DNA of 64,000 nt from Thiodiazotropha sp040507225. Lineage in GTDB: Bacteria > Pseudomonadota > Gammaproteobacteria > Chromatiales > Chromatiaceae. The translations under genes were made by a program, and so were the position numbers. Below are positions 61,291 through 64,000 of this stretch, one piece after another. Under the pieces are notes generated by a model, which was not told where the DNA came from, did not search any database, and saw nothing but the letters and a program-made list of their open reading frames with translations. The stretch lies in assembly GCA_040507225.1 (NCBI GenBank), contig JBEVVG010000001.1, positions 1,984,001-2,048,000 on the forward strand, in the 5' to 3' direction. How positions within the stretch are numbered: position 1 is the first letter of the stretch; each line of letters starts with the position of its first letter.

Positions 61291-62644
61291 GACGACCTCC
61301 CTCCGCAGCGCCCTGTGAAGCGATCGTTCCGTCCATCGGCAGGGGCTCCAGTACGGTCACCGTCAGGTTGTCCTCCACCAGGTATTTACGCGCCACCTCG
61401 CGAATCTGCTCTGCGGTCACCGCCTTGAGATGCTCCACGTACTCATCCGCCAGGTGCCAATCGAGGCCGACGGTCTCGAGTCGGCCGATGAGCATGGCCT
61501 GATAAAACACCGAATCTCTCTGAAACACCTTGGCAGCAACGATCTGGTTGCGCACCCGTTCCAGTTCATCCGGTTTCACCAACTCGTTCTTGAACCGGTC
61601 GAGCTGCTCGCGAATTGCCGTCTCGATCTGCCCGAGTTCCACCCCGGGCCTGGGCACCGCGTCGAAAACCAGCATTCCAGGCAGACGGGAGAAGGCGTTG
61701 TAACTGGTGTCCAGCGATACCGCCAGTTCCTGTCCGCGAATCAGTTCGCTGGCAAGTCGCGCGCTGGAACCCCCATCCAGGATATAGGTGAGCATCTCCA
61801 GTGCGTAAGGCTCCCAACCGGATACGTCCGTGGTCAGTGCCGGAGCCTTGTAACCCATGATCATGTAAGGCTGGCGTGCGGGGGTCTTGAGCGTAAAGCG
61901 TTTGACGCCGCGTTGCGGCGGTTCCAGGGTGGGATTGTTGAACGCGATCGACTCGGCCCTGAGCGCTCCGAAATGGCGTTCCGCGAGTTCTATCACCTGT
62001 TGCGGATCCACGTCTCCGACCACCACCAGGGTGGCATTGTTCGGCGCGTACCATTTGCGATACCAGACCCGCAGGTCTTCTGCCTGCAGATTTTCCAGAT
62101 CCGCCATCCAGCCGATGATCGGCTGGCGGTAGGGAGAGGTCTGGTAGGCGCCGGACTGGAACAGCTCATAGGCAAGGGCCTGAGGCTTGTCCTCGGTGCG
62201 CATGCGACGCTCTTCCATGACCACCGCCACCTCCTTGACGAACTCATCCTCGAGCAGCCGCAGGTTGCGCATGCGGTCCGACTCGAGTTCAAAAGCCACT
62301 TCCAGCCGGTCGCTCGCCAGGGTCTGATAGTAGGCGGTGTAGTCCTGACCAGTGAAGGCGTTCTCCTCACCACCGTTGGCCGCAATGATGCGCGAGAACT
62401 CCCCGGGCGCACGCTGCTCGGTACCCTTGAACATCATGTGCTCCAGGACATGGGAAATCCCCGTGATGCCGCCGTACTCATAGCTGGAACCTACCTTGTA
62501 CCAGACCTGGGAGACCGCGATCGGGGCCCGCTTGTCCTGTTTGACGATCACCTTCATGCCGTTGTCCAGCCGGTGCTCGACGACACCGGCGTAGAGCGGA
62601 TGAATCACCCCGATCAAGATCAGACCGATCAACAAATTTCGCAT
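61280..62644 (-). CDS. M16-family zinc peptidase, catalytic subunit
   Basis: A 454-residue exported metallopeptidase with signal peptide MRNLLIGLILIGVIHPLYA. The inverted zinc motif is HVLEHMMFKGT, with the second Glu expected in the EEN(A)FTGQDYTAYYQ to E-VAVVMEERRM region, as in insulinases. It probably degrades or processes periplasmic peptides together with the downstream non-catalytic subunit. ATG 62644 follows AGGA at 8 bases; an open frame extends to 62719 without support. Genes rsmD, M16 pair and divergent ftsY form a conserved gammaproteobacterial neighbourhood. Confidence 0.93.
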   Translation of the reverse strand: MRNLLIGLILIGVIHPLYAGVVEHRLDNGMKVIVKQDKRAPIAVSQVWYKVGSSYEYGGITGISHVLEHMMFKGTEQRAPGEFSRIIAANGGEENAFTGQDYTAYYQTLASDRLEVAFELESDRMRNLRLLEDEFVKEVAVVMEERRMRTEDKPQALAYELFQSGAYQTSPYRQPIIGWMADLENLQAEDLRVWYRKWYAPNNATLVVVGDVDPQQVIELAERHFGALRAESIAFNNPTLEPPQRGVKRFTLKTPARQPYMIMGYKAPALTTDVSGWEPYALEMLTYILDGGSSARLASELIRGQELAVSLDTSYNAFSRLPGMLVFDAVPRPGVELGQIETAIREQLDRFKNELVKPDELERVRNQIVAAKVFQRDSVFYQAMLIGRLETVGLDWHLADEYVEHLKAVTAEQIREVARKYLVEDNLTVTVLEPLPMDGTIASQGAAEGGRHVR

Positions 62645-63085
62645 TGATGCATTCCTGTCATGCCACATAACCTTCAACCACTGACCCTCAAAACCGGGTT
62701 TGAGTTCGATCCGATTCACCCAAAGTCTTCAGGCTTGCCGCAAGCCCAGGGCTTCGGGCTCAGACCACACTCCATCAAGCGGGGGGCCAATCCTCTTTGA
62801 AACGCAAACGCAACAGGGCGGTCGCGGTGTCCGTAAAAAACTTCAGCGCCCCCTCGTCAGGGCCTGAACTCAGCCACCAGCCGAATCGGAACCGCCACTT
62901 TATCATTCCGCCGTGGGACCTGTAGAATAGCGCCACGATGACCCGATGGTCTTCCCCCGGTCTGCGAATCAGACGAACTGCAACCGGAACCGGCGAGGCT
63001 ATCGCGATTATCGAGCAACGATCAAGTAAAAACCGGGAACCTGTGAAAACCCAGAGCTCCCGATCACTCAGTGGTGATCCGCAGC
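62645..63085. other. Spacer between the M16 peptidase and ftsY
   Basis: 441 bases. It contains a perfect hairpin GGCTTGC-C-GCAAGCC at 62732-62746 and the possible small gene at 62775-62906. No strong promoter for ftsY was identified. Confidence 0.4.
62775..62906 (-). CDS. Possible 43-residue protein
   Basis: Unknown. The frame MIKWRFRFGWWLSSGPDEGA continues with a helix-like LKFFTDTATALLRLRFKEDW and ends PPA. The mix of aromatic, basic and helical residues looks protein-like. The ribosome site is weak (GGCGGA directly before the ATG), and TATTCT about 25 bases upstream could be a -10. Same strand as the M16 genes, 130 bases before them. Confidence 0.35.
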   Translation of the reverse strand: MIKWRFRFGWWLSSGPDEGALKFFTDTATALLRLRFKEDWPPA

Positions 63086-64000
63086 ATGTTCGGATTTGGA
63101 AAACGCAACAAGGCAAGCCCCCAGGCTGACGATAAACAACCGGCCGAGGAACAGAAGCGGGGCTTTTTCTCCCGACTCCAGGAACGGCTGTCACGCACCC
63201 GTCACAATCTGACCGATGGTCTGGCCAATCTGGTGATGGGCCGTAAAACCATTGATGAGGACCTGCTGGAAGAACTCGAAACCCTGCTGCTGACCGCGGA
63301 TGTGGGGGTCGAGGCCACGGACCGTATCATTCAGGATCTCACCAACCGGGTGAAACGCAAGGAACTCGATGACCCGGACTCCCTGACACGCATACTCAAA
63401 CAACATCTGCTGGAAATCCTCGAGAGCTGCAATGCACCACTGAAGGAGCGTACCCTGGGCAAGCCCCTGGTCATCACCATGGTGGGTATCAACGGTGCGG
63501 GCAAAACCACCACGATCGGCAAACTGGCGCGCAAGTTTCAACTCGACGGGGAAAGCGTAATGCTCGCTGCGGGTGACACCTTTCGTGCCGCTGCGGTGGA
63601 ACAGCTGCAGACCTGGGGGGAACGCAACCGCATTCCGGTGATCGCCCAGCATAGCGGCGCCGATGCCGCTTCGGTGGTGTTCGATGCCCTGCAAGCCGCC
63701 ACCAGCCGCAGCGTGGACGTACTGATCGCGGACACTGCCGGTCGTCTGCACACCAAGACCAACCTGATGGATGAACTGTCCAAGATCACCCGGGTCATGA
63801 AAAAGATCGACCCTGACGCACCTCATGAGGTGTTGTTGGTGGTCGATGCTGGGACCGGGCAGAACGCGGTCAACCAGGCCGAGCAGTTCCACCAGGCGGT
63901 CGGCCTGACCGGGCTGGTGATCACCAAACTGGATGGCACCGCCAAGGGCGGGGTGGTGTTCGCCATCGCCGACAAGGTCAAGGTGCCGATCCGCTTCATC
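63086..64000 (+). CDS. ftsY: Signal recognition particle receptor FtsY (C-terminus cut by window edge)
   Basis: SRP receptor GTPase that docks ribosome-nascent chains at the membrane. The visible 305 residues begin MFGFGKRNKASPQADDKQPA, a short acidic/basic A domain, then the N domain (LDPDSLTRIL-type helices: DEDLLEELETLLLTADVG) and the GTPase domain with G1 GINGAGKTTTIGKLA, DTFRAAAVEQL, the DTAGR motif and TKLDGTAKGG. The A domain is much shorter than in E. coli. It is divergent from the M16/rsmD genes, as in many gammaproteobacteria. The last residues lie beyond 64000. Confidence 0.96.
   Translation, partial: MFGFGKRNKASPQADDKQPAEEQKRGFFSRLQERLSRTRHNLTDGLANLVMGRKTIDEDLLEELETLLLTADVGVEATDRIIQDLTNRVKRKELDDPDSLTRILKQHLLEILESCNAPLKERTLGKPLVITMVGINGAGKTTTIGKLARKFQLDGESVMLAAGDTFRAAAVEQLQTWGERNRIPVIAQHSGADAASVVFDALQAATSRSVDVLIADTAGRLHTKTNLMDELSKITRVMKKIDPDAPHEVLLVVDAGTGQNAVNQAEQFHQAVGLTGLVITKLDGTAKGGVVFAIADKVKVPIRFI

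Noticed and set aside
62907..63194. Upstream extension (to 63194) of the minus-strand frame at 62775
   Set aside because: It overlaps the start of ftsY and has shadow-type composition; only the short form from 62906 was kept, at low confidence.

Overview
The window is ordinary, densely packed, high-GC chromosomal DNA of a gammaproteobacterium. The gene families and their order (ilvBNC, cydABX/cydDC, oxyR with Cys199/Cys208 spacing, hda, rsmD/M16 pair/ftsY, coaD with a YfhL-type ferredoxin) fit the Chromatiales or sulfur-oxidiser side of that class. A persulfide-dioxygenase-like enzyme, an octaheme cytochrome and thioredoxin/TlpA proteins agree with this. Genus cannot be fixed from the sequence. 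There is no prophage, no CRISPR array and no intact transposase gene. One tRNA (Met, CAU) is present.

Layout. 1-2802: the branched-chain amino-acid operon ilvB-ilvN-ilvC on the minus strand (ilvC cut by the window edge). 2946-3736: a DUF4124 protein and a tautomerase. 3973-13642: a respiratory block with an FNR box, cydABX, an octaheme c cytochrome with its own cytochrome b, then cydDC. 13742-22148: proS, fabA, an aldolase/dehydrogenase fusion, oxyR, cpdA, sfsA and a Tyr/Gly/Pro-rich secreted protein. 22183-25594: a minus-strand operon of TlpA-like and SoxW-like thioredoxins, TolC-like and adaptor proteins, and acylphosphatase. 26057-32759: a small protein with a PilZ-like protein, a YihY protein, a MITE-like repeat, arsC-wrbA-hda, bolA-glutaredoxin and an MBL-fold hydrolase.

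32954-40922 is the most interesting region. It is a tightly packed operon (FAD oxidoreductase, DUF1365, cyclopropane-synthase-like methyltransferase, chalcone-isomerase-like, MFS carrier, DUF3833 lipoprotein, SDR, SnoaL-like) ending in a MerR-type regulator with a cobalamin-binding domain of the CarH/LitR photoreceptor type. Its promoter is flanked by two inverted copies of a 13-bp motif, and a third, weaker copy sits by a divergent 54-residue gene. I read this as a light- or singlet-oxygen-responsive membrane-lipid modification system.

41028-56445: an AGCS symporter, a TatT-DctPQM TRAP transporter, an EamA exporter behind a terminator-like leader hairpin, a PPTase, queD, amt, an unknown coiled-coil protein, tRNA-Met, ychF, a STAS protein, an orphan ParA, an L,D-transpeptidase and an Lpp-like lipoprotein. 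56666-64000: gamma-glutamyltransferase, ferredoxin, coaD, rsmD, two M16 peptidase-family proteins and the start of ftsY.

The repeat element at 29122-29336 (21-bp perfect terminal inverted repeats, nested hairpins, possible 3-bp target duplication) has degenerate relatives or solo ends elsewhere in the window. All functions are read from sequence and family knowledge; no searches were run.
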